This document shows, in pieces, positions 27,143 through 37,600 of a DNA stretch of 64,000 nt (positions are counted from its first letter, which is position 1; each line of letters begins with the position of its first letter). A model generated the notes under the pieces. It saw only the letters and a program-made list of their open reading frames with translations, searched no databases and had not been told where the DNA came from. The translations under genes and the position numbers were made by a program. The DNA is from Mycobacterium kansasii ATCC 12478 (lineage in GTDB: Bacteria > Actinomycetota > Actinomycetes > Mycobacteriales > Mycobacteriaceae). Location of the stretch: NCBI RefSeq assembly GCF_000157895.3, contig NC_022663.1:6200001-6264000 (forward strand), given 5' to 3'.

Positions 27143-28204
27143 ATGAGCGTCATCGCCGGTGTGTTCGGTGCTCTGCCACCGTATCGCTATAGTCAGCGAG
27201 AACTCACCGAAGCCTTCGTCAACATCCCGGATTTCCGCTGTTACGAAGACGTCGTTCGGCAGCTGCATGCCAATTCGAAGGTCGACAGCCGTCACCTGGT
27301 CCTGCCGTTGGAGACGTACCCGAAGCTGAACGACTTCGGCGAGGCCAACGAGATTTTCATCGACAAGGCCGTAGATCTAGGCGTCGAAGCCCTGATCGGG
27401 GCGCTCGATGTGGCTGGGCTGCAGCCCGAGGACCTCGATCTCGTCATCACCACCACGGTCACCGGTGTGGCGGTGCCGTCGCTGGACGCACGCATCGCCG
27501 GCCGGGTCGGGCTGCGTCCGGATGTGCGGCGGTTGCCGCTGTTCGGCTTGGGCTGCGTGGCCGGAGCGGCGGGGGTGGCTCGGCTGCACGACTACCTGCG
27601 CGGAGCGCCGGACGGCATCGCGGCCCTGGTTTCGGTCGAGCTGTGCTCGCTCACCTATCCCGGATACAAGCCCTCGCTGGCCGGTCTGGTGGGCAGTGCT
27701 TTGTTTGCTGACGGTGCCGCCGCGGTGGTGGCGGTGGGGGACCGCCGCGCCGATCACGTCGGCGCCGGCGGACCGGACATCCTCGACTCGCGCAGCCATC
27801 TCTACCCCGACTCACTGCGCACCATGGGATACGACGTCGGCTCCGCCGGATTCGAGCTCGTCCTGTCCAAGGATCTGGCGGCCGTCGTCGAGGAGTACGT
27901 AGCCGGCGACGTCAGCACTTTCCTGGCCGCGCACGACTTGAGCACTACCGACATCGGCGCTTGGGTGACCCACCCCGGTGGCCCCAAGATCATCAATGCG
28001 ATCACCGAGAGTCTCAACTTGCCCCCGGAGGCCTTGGAGCTGACCTGGCGCTCGTTGGGAGAGATCGGCAACCTCTCCTCGGCGTCGGTGCTGCACGTGC
28101 TGCGCGACACCATCGCCAAACCACCGCCCAGTGGAAGTCCGGGTCTGATGATGGCGATGGGCCCCGGATTCTGCTCCGAACTAGTACTGCTGCGCTGGCA
28201 CTAG
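27143..28204 (+). CDS. pks10: Type III polyketide synthase (Pks10-like)
   Basis: 353 residues from ATG 27143. Chalcone-synthase fold enzyme that extends acyl starters with malonyl or methylmalonyl units and cyclises them, in mycobacteria typically to alkylpyrones. The nucleophile is Cys138 in LPLFGLGCVAGAAGVARLHD; the other catalytic residues are His in WVTHPGGPKIINAI and Asn in GEIGNLSSASVLHV. All three are present. It is the first gene of the polyketide cluster, 89 bp before pks7. It is a close paralogue of the enzyme at 44200. In M. tuberculosis pks10 has been linked to phthiocerol-type lipid metabolism; the true substrate here is unknown. Confidence 0.93.
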   Translation: MSVIAGVFGALPPYRYSQRELTEAFVNIPDFRCYEDVVRQLHANSKVDSRHLVLPLETYPKLNDFGEANEIFIDKAVDLGVEALIGALDVAGLQPEDLDLVITTTVTGVAVPSLDARIAGRVGLRPDVRRLPLFGLGCVAGAAGVARLHDYLRGAPDGIAALVSVELCSLTYPGYKPSLAGLVGSALFADGAAAVVAVGDRRADHVGAGGPDILDSRSHLYPDSLRTMGYDVGSAGFELVLSKDLAAVVEEYVAGDVSTFLAAHDLSTTDIGAWVTHPGGPKIINAITESLNLPPEALELTWRSLGEIGNLSSASVLHVLRDTIAKPPPSGSPGLMMAMGPGFCSELVLLRWH

Positions 28205-28293
28205 TCGACGTGGACTGTCTGCTCGGTCGGGGGGTTACGGAGGCGGCGTGCCGCTCGCGCCGATTCCCGGAGTAGTACGAAAGACCGCGAGGT

Positions 28294-31200
28294 ATGGACA
28301 GCACCCGAGAACAGCTCATCACGGCCCTGCGCAAGACGCTCAAGGAAAACGAGCGGCTGAAGCGTGAAAACCGTGACTATCTGGCCCAGACGACGGAGCC
28401 GGTGGCCGTGGTGGGAATGGGCTGCCGCTATCCCGGCGGTATCGACAGCCCCGAAGGCCTCTGGGAGATGGTGGCCGCCGGCCGGGACGTGGTGTCGGAC
28501 TTTCCGGGTGATCGCGGCTGGGATCTGGCGAATCTGTTTGACCCGGACCCCGACGCGGTGGGCACCTCGTACACCCGCAGCGGCGGATTCCTCACGGACG
28601 TCGCCGGTTTCGACGCCGAGTTCTTCGGGATAGCGCCCAGCGAGGCGCTGGCGATGGATCCGCAGCAGCGGCTGATGCTGGAGGTGTCCTGGGAAGCCTT
28701 GGAGCGCACCGGGATTGACCCGACCACGCTGCGTGGCTCGGCGACCGGCGTGTTCGTCGGCGTGTTCCACGGCTCCTACGGTGGCCAGGACCGGGTGCCC
28801 GGTGACCTCGAGAGGTACGGGATGCGGGGTTCGACGTTGAGTGTGGCGTCGGGTCGGGTGTCGTATGTGCTGGGGTTGGAGGGCCCGGCGGTGTCGGTGG
28901 ATACGGCGTGTTCGTCGTCGTTGGTGGCGTTGCATCTGGCGGTGCAGTCGTTGCGGTCGCGCGAGTGCGATCTGGTGCTGGTGGGTGGGGTGACGGTGAT
29001 GGCCACCCCGGCGATGTTCGTGGAGTTCAGTCGGCAACGCGCGCTGGCCCCCGACGGGCGGTGCAAGGCGTATGCGGGGGCTGCCGACGGCACCGGCTTT
29101 TCCGAAGGTGCCGGAGTGTTGGTGGTGGAGCGGCTCGCCGATGCGCAGCGGTTGGGGCATCCGGTGTTGGCGTTGGTGCGGGGTTCGGCGGTCAATCAGG
29201 ATGGTGCCTCCAACGGGCTGGCGACACCGAATGGGCCGGCGCAGCAGCGGGTGATTCGGGCGGCGCTGGCCAGCGCGCGGCTGGGGGTGGCCGATGTGGA
29301 TGTGGTGGAGGGGCATGGGACGGGCACCATGCTGGGGGATCCGATTGAGGCGCAGGCGATCGTGGCCACCTACGGGCAGCGCGGTGGCGAGCCGGGCGCC
29401 GAGCCGTTGTGGTTGGGGTCGATCAAGTCCAACATGGGTCATACCTCGGCGGCGGCGGGGGTGGCCGGGGTGATGAAGATGGTGTTGGCGATGCAGCACG
29501 GGGTGTTGCCCAAGACGTTGCATGTGGATGTGCCGACGCCGCATGTGGATTGGTCGGCGGGGGCGGTGTCGTTGTTGACCGAGTCGCGGCCCTGGCCGGC
29601 TGAGCCGGTGCTGGGTCGGCCGCAGGGCCGGGTTAGAAGGGCGGCGGTGTCGTCGTTTGGGATCAGCGGGACGAATGCGCATGTGATTCTCGAGCAGGCG
29701 CCGGCGGTGGACGGTGTTGCGGCCGAGCCGGCGAGGGCGGTGGTGCCGTGGGTGCTGTCGGCGCGCTCGGCGTCGGCGTTGGCCGGTCAGGCGCGGCGGT
29801 TGGGTGCGTGGCTGGAGCAGCGGCCTGACCTTGATGTGGTGAATGTGGGTTGGTCGTTGGTTTCGACCCGGTCGGTGTTCGAGCATCGGGCGGTGGTGGT
29901 GGGCGGCGACCGGGCGCAGTTGCTGCAGGGACTGGCCGGTCTGGCCGCTGCTGCGCCCGGCGCGGGGGTGGTGGCCGGCCGCACCCAATCAACGGGCAAG
30001 ACCGTGTTCATCTTCCCGGGCCAGGGGTCGCAGTGGGCCGGCATGGGAGCCCAATTACTTGATGCGTCAACGGTTTTCACCGAGCAGATGCGCCGCTGCG
30101 ACAAGGCGCTGGGCGAGTACGTGCCTTGGTCACTGCTCGACGTCGTACGGGGCGCGCCGGGCGCCCCTGGTCTGGATCGGGTGGACGTCGTGCAGCCGGC
30201 GCTGTGGGCGATCATGGTGTCGCTGGCCGAGTTGTGGCGATCGGTCGGGGTGGTGCCCGACGCGGTGATCGGGCATTCGCAGGGTGAGATCGCCGCGGCC
30301 TGTGTGGCGGGAGCGCTGTCGCTGGACGATGCGGCACGGGTGGTGGCGCTGCGCAGCCGGCTGTTGGTGAAGTTGGCCGGGTCGGGCGGCATGGTGTCCG
30401 TCTCGTGCCGCGTATCGCGCGCCGGGGAACTGGTATCCGCCTGGGCCGGCCGGTTGAACATCGCTGCGGTCAACGGTGTTTCGGCGGTCGTCGTCTCCGG
30501 TGCCGTGGATGCGCTCGAGGAACTCATTCGCCGATGTGAGTCGGAAGGCATTCGCACCCGCAGAATCGACGTCGACTACGCGTCGCACTCGGCCCAGGTC
30601 GATGCCATCCGCACCGAACTCACCGACGCCCTCGCCGGCATCCAGACCCGACAGGCGCCCATCGCCTTCTTCTCCACCGTGACGGGCCAGCGCTTCGATA
30701 CCGCGGCCCTCACCGCAGAGTATTGGTACCAAAACATCCGCCAGACGGTGCGATTCGACGAGGCTGTCCGCGCTGCTAGCGACGCGGGATGCCACGTGTT
30801 CATCGAGTCGAGCCCGCACCCCGTCCTGACCGCCGCCATTGAAGAGACGCTGGCCGAAGTCAATCGGCCCGACGAGCCGATCGTCATCCCGTCACTCGGC
30901 CGCGACGACGGCGGACTGGACAGGTTTTGGCTGTCGGCCGCCCAGGCTCACGTGGCGGGTGTCCGGGTGGACTGGGCCGCGGCGTTCGGCGGTCTGGAAG
31001 CTCAACGCGTGGAATTGCCCACCTACGGATTCGTCCATCGCCGGTTCTGGCTCGACCAACCCGATGACAGCCGAACAGCTGCCGGACGTCTCGGGTTGAC
31101 CGGCGCGGCGCATGGCTTGCTGAGCGCGGTGGTGGAGCGGCCCGACTCCGGCGGAGTCGTGCTCGCGGGCCAACTTTCGGTGACGGCACAGCCATGGCTG

Positions 31201-34200
31201 GCCGACCACGCGGTGGCCGGGGTGGCGCTGTTCCCGGGTGCGGGATTCGCGGAGCTCGCCGTCCGAGCCGGCGACGAGGTCGGCTGCGCCACGGTGGCGG
31301 AGCTGACGGTGTCGGCGCCGTTGCTGCTGCCGACGGCCGGCGCGCTTCAGGTGCAGGTCGTGGTGGGTGCCGCCGACACCTCGGGGCAGCGGACGGCATC
31401 AGTGTATTCTCGTGCTGCCCAACCGGATTCGTCATGGACCTTACACGCTGAGGCGGCGTTGCGGCCGGGGGTGCTCGCCGCGGAAACAGACTGGTCGGTA
31501 TGGCCGCCCGCGGGCGCAACACCGTTGGACGTGACCGGAGCCTACGAGGGGCTGGCGGCGCGGGGCTACACGTATGGTCCGGCGTTTCGTGGTCTGCAGG
31601 CGATGTGGCAGCGGGGCGAGGAGATCTTCGCCGAGGTGTCCCTGCCCGAGCACGCCGGCCTGCAGGTCGGCACCTTCGGCATCCATCCGGTGCTGCTCGA
31701 CACGGCACTGCATGCGCTGGGAGTGGCCGGCGGGCAGAAGGATACGGTGTTGCCGTTCGCGTGGCAGGGGCTGTCGCTGCATGCCGCCGGCGCGTCGCGA
31801 GTACGGGTTCGTCTGGCGCCGGCCGGCCCGGACGCGGTGTCGCTGGAGTTGGCTGATACGGCGGGCTTGCCCGTATTGACCGTGCGAAGCGTGGCGTTTC
31901 GTCCGTTGCCCGGCAACGGGCTGTCCTCGGTCGCTCCTGGCGAGGGTGGCTTGTTCGAGGTCGTGTGGCCTCCAACAACACTGGTGGACAACGGTATTGG
32001 CGACACACCCGCGACGGTGTGGGAGTTGGCTTCCCAGGTGCCGCCGCAGGCGGACATGGCGAAATCGGTGCGGGCGGCCACCCATGCGGCACTAGCGGTG
32101 TTGCAGTCGTGGTTGGCCGGCGACCAGCGCGGCGTCTTGGTGGTGCAGACGCACGGGGCGGCGGGCCTGTCGACCGAGGACGTCTCGGACCTGGCCGGTG
32201 CGGCGGTCTGGGGCCTGGTGCGTTCGGCCCAGGCCGAACACCCGGGTCGGGTGGTGCTGCTCGATTCGGACGGGTCGGTGGCCGTCAGCGCGGCAATCGG
32301 TTCCGGCGAGCCGCAACTGGTGGTTCGCGCCGGCACGGTCTACAAGGCCCGGTTGCAGCCGGCCGACCCGATACTTCGGCTGCCCGAGGGCCCGTCGGGC
32401 TGGCGGTTGATCCCAGGCGGCGCGGGAACACTCGACGACGTACAGGTGGGCCCGTGTGAACGAAGCGACCTCACCGCCGGGCAGGTACGAGTAGCGGTGG
32501 CCGCGGTCGGGGTGAACTTCCGTGACGTGCTGGTGGCGTTGGGCATGTACCCGGGTGGCGGTGAACTCGGTGTCGACGGCGCCGGGGTCGTTGTCGAAGT
32601 AGGGCCGGGTGTGTCCGGTGTGGCCGTCGGCGACGTGGTGATGGGGCTGCTGGGCGTGGCGGGGCCCCAGGCGGTGGTGGATCAACGGCTGGTGACCGCG
32701 GTTCCGGCGGGCTGGGCGCTGGATACGGCTGCCGGTGTCCCGCTGGTGTTCCTGACGGCGTTCTACGGTCTGTCGGACTTGGCGGGGGTGCGGGCCGGGC
32801 AGAAGGTGTTGGTGCATGCCGCGGCCGGCGGGGTCGGTATGGCTGCGGTGCAGCTGGCTCGGCGCTGGGGCTTGGAGGTGTTTGCCACGGCCAGTCGCGG
32901 CAAGTGGGATACCTTGCGGGCGATGGGTTTTGACGATGACCATATCGGCGACTCCCGCACCCTGGAATTCGAGGAGAAGTTCCGCCAGACCACCGGCGGT
33001 GCCGGAGTCGACGTGGTGCTCAACTCGCTGGCCGGTGAGTTTGCCGACGCGTCGCTGCGGCTGCTGAGCCCGGGCGGGCGCTTCATCGAAATGGGCAAGA
33101 CCGATATTCGGGACCCCCAGACGATCGCCGAGCAGTACCGGGGCACCGGTTACCGTGCGTTCGATCTGATCGAAGCCGGGCCGGACCGGATCGCGCAGAT
33201 GCTGACCGAGTTGATGACGATGTTCGCCGCCGGAGCGTTGCAGCCGTTGCCGGCCAAGACTTTCGATGTGCGGCGGGCTCGGCAGGCGTATCGCTTCGTC
33301 AGCCAGGCCCGCCATATCGGCAAGGTGGTGTTGACGCTTTCCGAATCCGACGGGCTCGCCGGGGGCACCGTCGTGATCACGGGCGGGACCGGGATGGCCG
33401 GTGCGGTAACGGCCCGCCACGTCGTGTCCCGCCATCGGGCGGCCCACGTGATGCTTGTCAGCCGATCCGGCGGCCGGGCACACGGGATTTCGGAGTTGGC
33501 AGACCAGCTGCGGGATGCCGGGGCCGGGGTGTCGGTCGTGGCGTGTGACGTGGCTGACCGCGACGCGGTAGCGGCGCTCCTGGCGCAGGTGCCGCCGCAG
33601 TATCCGCTTCGGGGGGTGTTTCATGCCGCCGGGGTTCTCGATGACGGGCTGATCGCCTCGCTGACGCCCGACCGGATGGATGCCGTGCTGCGCGCCAAGG
33701 TTGACGGGGCGTGGAATTTGCACGTGTTGACCCGATATCAGGATGTCTCGGCGTTCGTCCTCTTTTCGTCGATGGCCGGCATCATGGGCACCCCGGGCCA
33801 AGGCAATTACGCGGCGGCCAACAGCTTCCTCGACGGCCTGGCGGCGTATCGGCACGCGCATGGGTTGCCGGGATTGTCGGTGGCGTGGGGGTTGTGGGAA
33901 CAGGCCAGTGCGATGACCCGGCACCTGGGGGACCGTGACAAGGCCCGGATGAGTCGAGCGGGTCTGGCAACCCTGTCAACCGCGCAGGCACTGGAGTTGC
34001 TCGATACCGCAATGGTCGCGGACCGCGCCGTCGTGGTGGCCACCCGGCTCGACTCCCGCGCGCTCGGCACCGACAGCACCGCTCCATTACCGTTGTTCGG
34101 CGAGTTGGCCGCTCGTCCGGCTCGACGCGTCGTCGATGACGCCGACACCGCCGGCTCGACAACGGGGTTGGCCGCCCGACTGCGTTCGCTCCGTCCGGAG

Positions 34201-34659
34201 CGGCGACACCGCGAACTGGCCGGTGTGGTCTGCAGCAACGCCGCCACCGTGCTGGGACGCTCCAGCACCGCTGACGTCGACGCCGACCGCTCGTTCCAGG
34301 ACCTGGGGTTCGACTCGCTGACCGCAGTCGAACTGCGCAACAGGCTGAAAACCGCTACTGGCCTGACTCTTTCGCCCACCCTGATCTTCGATTACCCCAC
34401 GCCCGCCGCCCTGGCCGAACACCTCGACAGTCGGCTGGCCGCCGGCACCTCAGACGAAGCCGATCTGATAACTCGTTGCAACGACGTGGCCGGCGAACTC
34501 GACAGGCTGATCAACCAAGGCGACTGGGCACCAGAGGACAAGGCGCGGCTGGCGGACCGGCTGCATGCCATCCTGGCCCAGCTGTCCGCCGACGACGACA
34601 TCACCACCGCCAGCGAAAGCCAACTCTTCGCCATCCTCGACGAAGAACTCGGCTCCTGA
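28294..34659 (+). CDS. pks7: Type I polyketide synthase, full reducing module (Pks7-like)
   Basis: 2121 residues: N-terminal docking helix (1-30), KS (about 34-460, Cys206 in DTACSSSLVALH, His in EGHGTGT and NMGHTSAAAG), AT (about 570-880), DH (about 935-1210, His972 in DHAVAGVALFP, Asp in HPVLLDTALH), ER (about 1380-1685, HAAAGGVGMAAVQLARRWG), KR (about 1690-1870, ITGGTGMAGA, active Tyr in GQGNYAAAN), ACP (Ser2008 in GFDSLTAVEL) and a C-terminal docking tail ending FAILDEELG. The AT motifs GHSQGE and YASH are those of methylmalonyl-CoA-selective enzymes. The KR has the LDD motif of B-type ketoreductases. All catalytic sites look intact, so one round would add a fully reduced methyl-branched C3 unit. 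No thioesterase. Confidence 0.95.
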   Translation: MDSTREQLITALRKTLKENERLKRENRDYLAQTTEPVAVVGMGCRYPGGIDSPEGLWEMVAAGRDVVSDFPGDRGWDLANLFDPDPDAVGTSYTRSGGFLTDVAGFDAEFFGIAPSEALAMDPQQRLMLEVSWEALERTGIDPTTLRGSATGVFVGVFHGSYGGQDRVPGDLERYGMRGSTLSVASGRVSYVLGLEGPAVSVDTACSSSLVALHLAVQSLRSRECDLVLVGGVTVMATPAMFVEFSRQRALAPDGRCKAYAGAADGTGFSEGAGVLVVERLADAQRLGHPVLALVRGSAVNQDGASNGLATPNGPAQQRVIRAALASARLGVADVDVVEGHGTGTMLGDPIEAQAIVATYGQRGGEPGAEPLWLGSIKSNMGHTSAAAGVAGVMKMVLAMQHGVLPKTLHVDVPTPHVDWSAGAVSLLTESRPWPAEPVLGRPQGRVRRAAVSSFGISGTNAHVILEQAPAVDGVAAEPARAVVPWVLSARSASALAGQARRLGAWLEQRPDLDVVNVGWSLVSTRSVFEHRAVVVGGDRAQLLQGLAGLAAAAPGAGVVAGRTQSTGKTVFIFPGQGSQWAGMGAQLLDASTVFTEQMRRCDKALGEYVPWSLLDVVRGAPGAPGLDRVDVVQPALWAIMVSLAELWRSVGVVPDAVIGHSQGEIAAACVAGALSLDDAARVVALRSRLLVKLAGSGGMVSVSCRVSRAGELVSAWAGRLNIAAVNGVSAVVVSGAVDALEELIRRCESEGIRTRRIDVDYASHSAQVDAIRTELTDALAGIQTRQAPIAFFSTVTGQRFDTAALTAEYWYQNIRQTVRFDEAVRAASDAGCHVFIESSPHPVLTAAIEETLAEVNRPDEPIVIPSLGRDDGGLDRFWLSAAQAHVAGVRVDWAAAFGGLEAQRVELPTYGFVHRRFWLDQPDDSRTAAGRLGLTGAAHGLLSAVVERPDSGGVVLAGQLSVTAQPWLADHAVAGVALFPGAGFAELAVRAGDEVGCATVAELTVSAPLLLPTAGALQVQVVVGAADTSGQRTASVYSRAAQPDSSWTLHAEAALRPGVLAAETDWSVWPPAGATPLDVTGAYEGLAARGYTYGPAFRGLQAMWQRGEEIFAEVSLPEHAGLQVGTFGIHPVLLDTALHALGVAGGQKDTVLPFAWQGLSLHAAGASRVRVRLAPAGPDAVSLELADTAGLPVLTVRSVAFRPLPGNGLSSVAPGEGGLFEVVWPPTTLVDNGIGDTPATVWELASQVPPQADMAKSVRAATHAALAVLQSWLAGDQRGVLVVQTHGAAGLSTEDVSDLAGAAVWGLVRSAQAEHPGRVVLLDSDGSVAVSAAIGSGEPQLVVRAGTVYKARLQPADPILRLPEGPSGWRLIPGGAGTLDDVQVGPCERSDLTAGQVRVAVAAVGVNFRDVLVALGMYPGGGELGVDGAGVVVEVGPGVSGVAVGDVVMGLLGVAGPQAVVDQRLVTAVPAGWALDTAAGVPLVFLTAFYGLSDLAGVRAGQKVLVHAAAGGVGMAAVQLARRWGLEVFATASRGKWDTLRAMGFDDDHIGDSRTLEFEEKFRQTTGGAGVDVVLNSLAGEFADASLRLLSPGGRFIEMGKTDIRDPQTIAEQYRGTGYRAFDLIEAGPDRIAQMLTELMTMFAAGALQPLPAKTFDVRRARQAYRFVSQARHIGKVVLTLSESDGLAGGTVVITGGTGMAGAVTARHVVSRHRAAHVMLVSRSGGRAHGISELADQLRDAGAGVSVVACDVADRDAVAALLAQVPPQYPLRGVFHAAGVLDDGLIASLTPDRMDAVLRAKVDGAWNLHVLTRYQDVSAFVLFSSMAGIMGTPGQGNYAAANSFLDGLAAYRHAHGLPGLSVAWGLWEQASAMTRHLGDRDKARMSRAGLATLSTAQALELLDTAMVADRAVVVATRLDSRALGTDSTAPLPLFGELAARPARRVVDDADTAGSTTGLAARLRSLRPERRHRELAGVVCSNAATVLGRSSTADVDADRSFQDLGFDSLTAVELRNRLKTATGLTLSPTLIFDYPTPAALAEHLDSRLAAGTSDEADLITRCNDVAGELDRLINQGDWAPEDKARLADRLHAILAQLSADDDITTASESQLFAILDEELGS

Positions 34660-34680
34660 GCCAGCCACCAAGGAGCAGCT

Positions 34681-37600
34681 TTGACGGGCACCGCCAAACA
34701 CGTTGATTACCTCAGACGGCTGACCGCCGATCTGCGACGCACCCGGCGCCGGCTTGCAGAACTGGAGGACAGGCTGTCGGAGCCGGTGGCGATCGTGGGG
34801 ATGGGTTGCCGGTATCCCGGCGGTGTCGACTCGCCGGAGTCGTTGTGGCAGATGCTGATCGACGGCCGCGATGCCATCACCGAATTCCCTGCCGATCGCG
34901 GCTGGGATATCGAGGGGACGTTCGATCCGGATCCGGACGCGTCCGGGAAAACCTACTCGCGACGGGGCGGATTCCTCACCGACGCGGGTGACTTCGACGC
35001 CGGGTTCTTCGGTATCGGCCCCAGCGAGGCGCTGGCGATGGATCCGCAGCAGCGGCTGATGCTGGAGGTGTCCTGGGAAGCCTTGGAGCGCACCGGGATT
35101 GACCCGACTACCCTGCGCGGCTCGCCCACCGGCGTGTTCGTCGGCGTCATCCATGCCGGCTACGGGGGCGAGGTCAAGGGTGAGCTGGAAGGGTACGGCC
35201 TGACGGGTTCGACGTTGAGTGTGGCCTCGGGTCGGGTGTCGTATGTGCTGGGGTTGGAGGGCCCGGCGGTGTCGGTGGATACGGCGTGTTCGTCGTCGTT
35301 GGTGGCGTTGCATCTGGCGGTGCAGTCGTTGCGGTCGCGCGAGTGCGATCTGGTGCTGGTGGGTGGGGTGACGGTGATGGCCACCCCGGCGGCGTTCGTG
35401 GAGTTCAGTCGGCAACGCGCGCTGGCCCCCGACGGGCGGTGCAAGGCGTATGCGGGGGCTGCCGACGGCACCGCATGGTCGGAGGGCGCGGGCGTGCTGG
35501 TGGTGGAGCGGCTCGCTGATGCGCAGCGGTTGGGGCATCCGGTGTTGGCGTTGGTGCGGGGTTCGGCGGTCAATCAGGATGGTGCCTCCAACGGGCTGAC
35601 AGCGCCGAATGGGCCGGCGCAGCAGCGGGTGATTCGGGCGGCGCTGGCCAGCGCGCGGCTGGGGGTGGCCGATGTGGATGTGGTGGAGGGGCATGGAACC
35701 GGGACCATGCTGGGGGATCCGATTGAGGCGCAGGCGATCGTGGCCACCTACGGGCAGCGCGGTGGCGAGCCGGGCGCGGAGCCGTTGTGGTTGGGGTCGA
35801 TCAAGTCCAACATCGGCCACACGTCGGCGGCGGCGGGGGTGGCCGGGGTGATGAAGATGGTGTTGGCGATGCGGCACGGGGTGTTGCCCAAGACGTTGCA
35901 TGTGGATGTGCCGACGCCGCATGTGGATTGGTCGGCGGGGGCGGTGTCGTTGTTGACCGAGCCGCGGCCCTGGCCGGCTGAGCCGGTGCTGGGTCGGCCG
36001 CAGGGCCGGGTTAGAAGGGCGGCGGTGTCGTCGTTTGGGATCAGCGGGACGAATGCGCATGTGATTCTCGAGCAGGCGCCGGCGGTGGACGGTGTTGCGG
36101 CCGAGCCGGTTAACGGGGTGGTGCCGTGGGTGGTGTCGGCGCGCTCGGCGTCGGCGTTGGCCAACCAGGCGCGGCGGTTGTTGGCGTGGGTGGATCAGCG
36201 TCCGGCTTTGGCAACGGCGGATGTGGGGTGGTCGTTGGTGTCCACCCGGTCGGTGTTCGAGCATCGGGCGGTAGTGGTGGGCGCCGACCGGGCGCAGTTG
36301 TTGCAGGGTTTGGCCGGTCTTGCCGCCGCTGAGCCGGATGCGGCGGTGGTGGCAGGTCGCGCCCGGCCGACCGGCAAGACCGTGTTTGTCTTTCCCGGAC
36401 AAGGGGCGCAATACCTGGGCATGGGCCGCGGGCTGTATGAGCGGTTCCCGTCATACGCCAAAGCATTTGACGCCGTCGCCGACGCGCTGGATCGGCACCT
36501 GAGATTGCCGTTGCGGCAGGTGCTGTGGGGCCTCGATGAGGCGCTGCTGGAAAGTACCGAGTTCGCCCAACCGGCGTTGTTCGCCGTCGAGGTGGCGTTG
36601 GCGGCGCTGTTGGCGGACGTGGGTGTGGTGCCGGACGTGGTGCTGGGTCATTCGGTGGGCGAGATCGCGGCGGCCCATGTGGCCGGGGTGTTGTCGCTGA
36701 CCGATGCCGCGCGCGTAGTGGTGGGCCGCGGTCGGCTGATGGCCCGGTTGCCCGCCGGTGGGGCGATGGTGGCGGTGGCAGCTTCCGAAGACGAGGTGGC
36801 GCCGCTGCTGGTACCCGGCGTCGAGATCGCGGCGGTGAACGCCGCTGATTCGGTGGTGGTTTCGGGTCCCGCGGCCGCTGTGGACGTCGTCGTCGATGGG
36901 TTGGTGGCGCTGGGGCGCCGAATTCATCGGTTGGCGGTGTCGCACGCGTTTCATTCGGCATTGATGGAGCCGATGCTGCGGGAGTTCGGCACGGTTCTGG
37001 CCGATCTGAAAGCAGATCCGCCGCAGATCGGGTTGGTGTCCAACGTCACCGGGCAATTGGCCGGCTCGGGGTACGGATCGGCGTCGTATTGGGTTGAGCA
37101 GGTGCGCAAGCCGGTGCGGTTCGCCGACAGTGTGGCGCTGATCGAGTCCTTGGGCGCGGTGACATTCGTGGAGGTGGGCCCCCGGGCCGGGCTGACGGCG
37201 TCGCCGCCGCTGTTGGTCAAGGACCGGCCCGAAGCCCAATCCCTGCTCACCGGGCTGGGCGAATTCTTCACTCAAGGCATGTCCATGGATTGGCGCACGG
37301 TGTTCACCGGCCTGGGCGCCGAGCGGGTCGAGCTACCCACCTATGCCTTCATGCGGCGCCGGTTTTGGTTGCAGGACCTGGGAGTCGACCAGACCACGCT
37401 GAGCGGTGTCGGACTGCGGGGGCTTGGCCATCCGCTGCTGGGGGCGGTGGTGGAACGCCCCGACGTCGGTGGCGTGGTGTTGACCGGAATGCTGTGGCCC
37501 GAAGTGCAGGGGTGGTTGGGCGATCACGTGGTGGGCGGCGTAACCCTGTTCCCCGGGGCCGGATTCGTGGAGTTGGCGCTGCGCGCCGGTGACGAGGTCG

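Noticed and set aside
34450..36411. 653-codon minus-strand open frame opposite pks7/pks8, and a similar 595-codon one at 28201-29988
   Set aside because: Arg/His/Pro-rich antisense frames are an artefact of high-GC codon bias; the plus strand encodes intact PKS domains.
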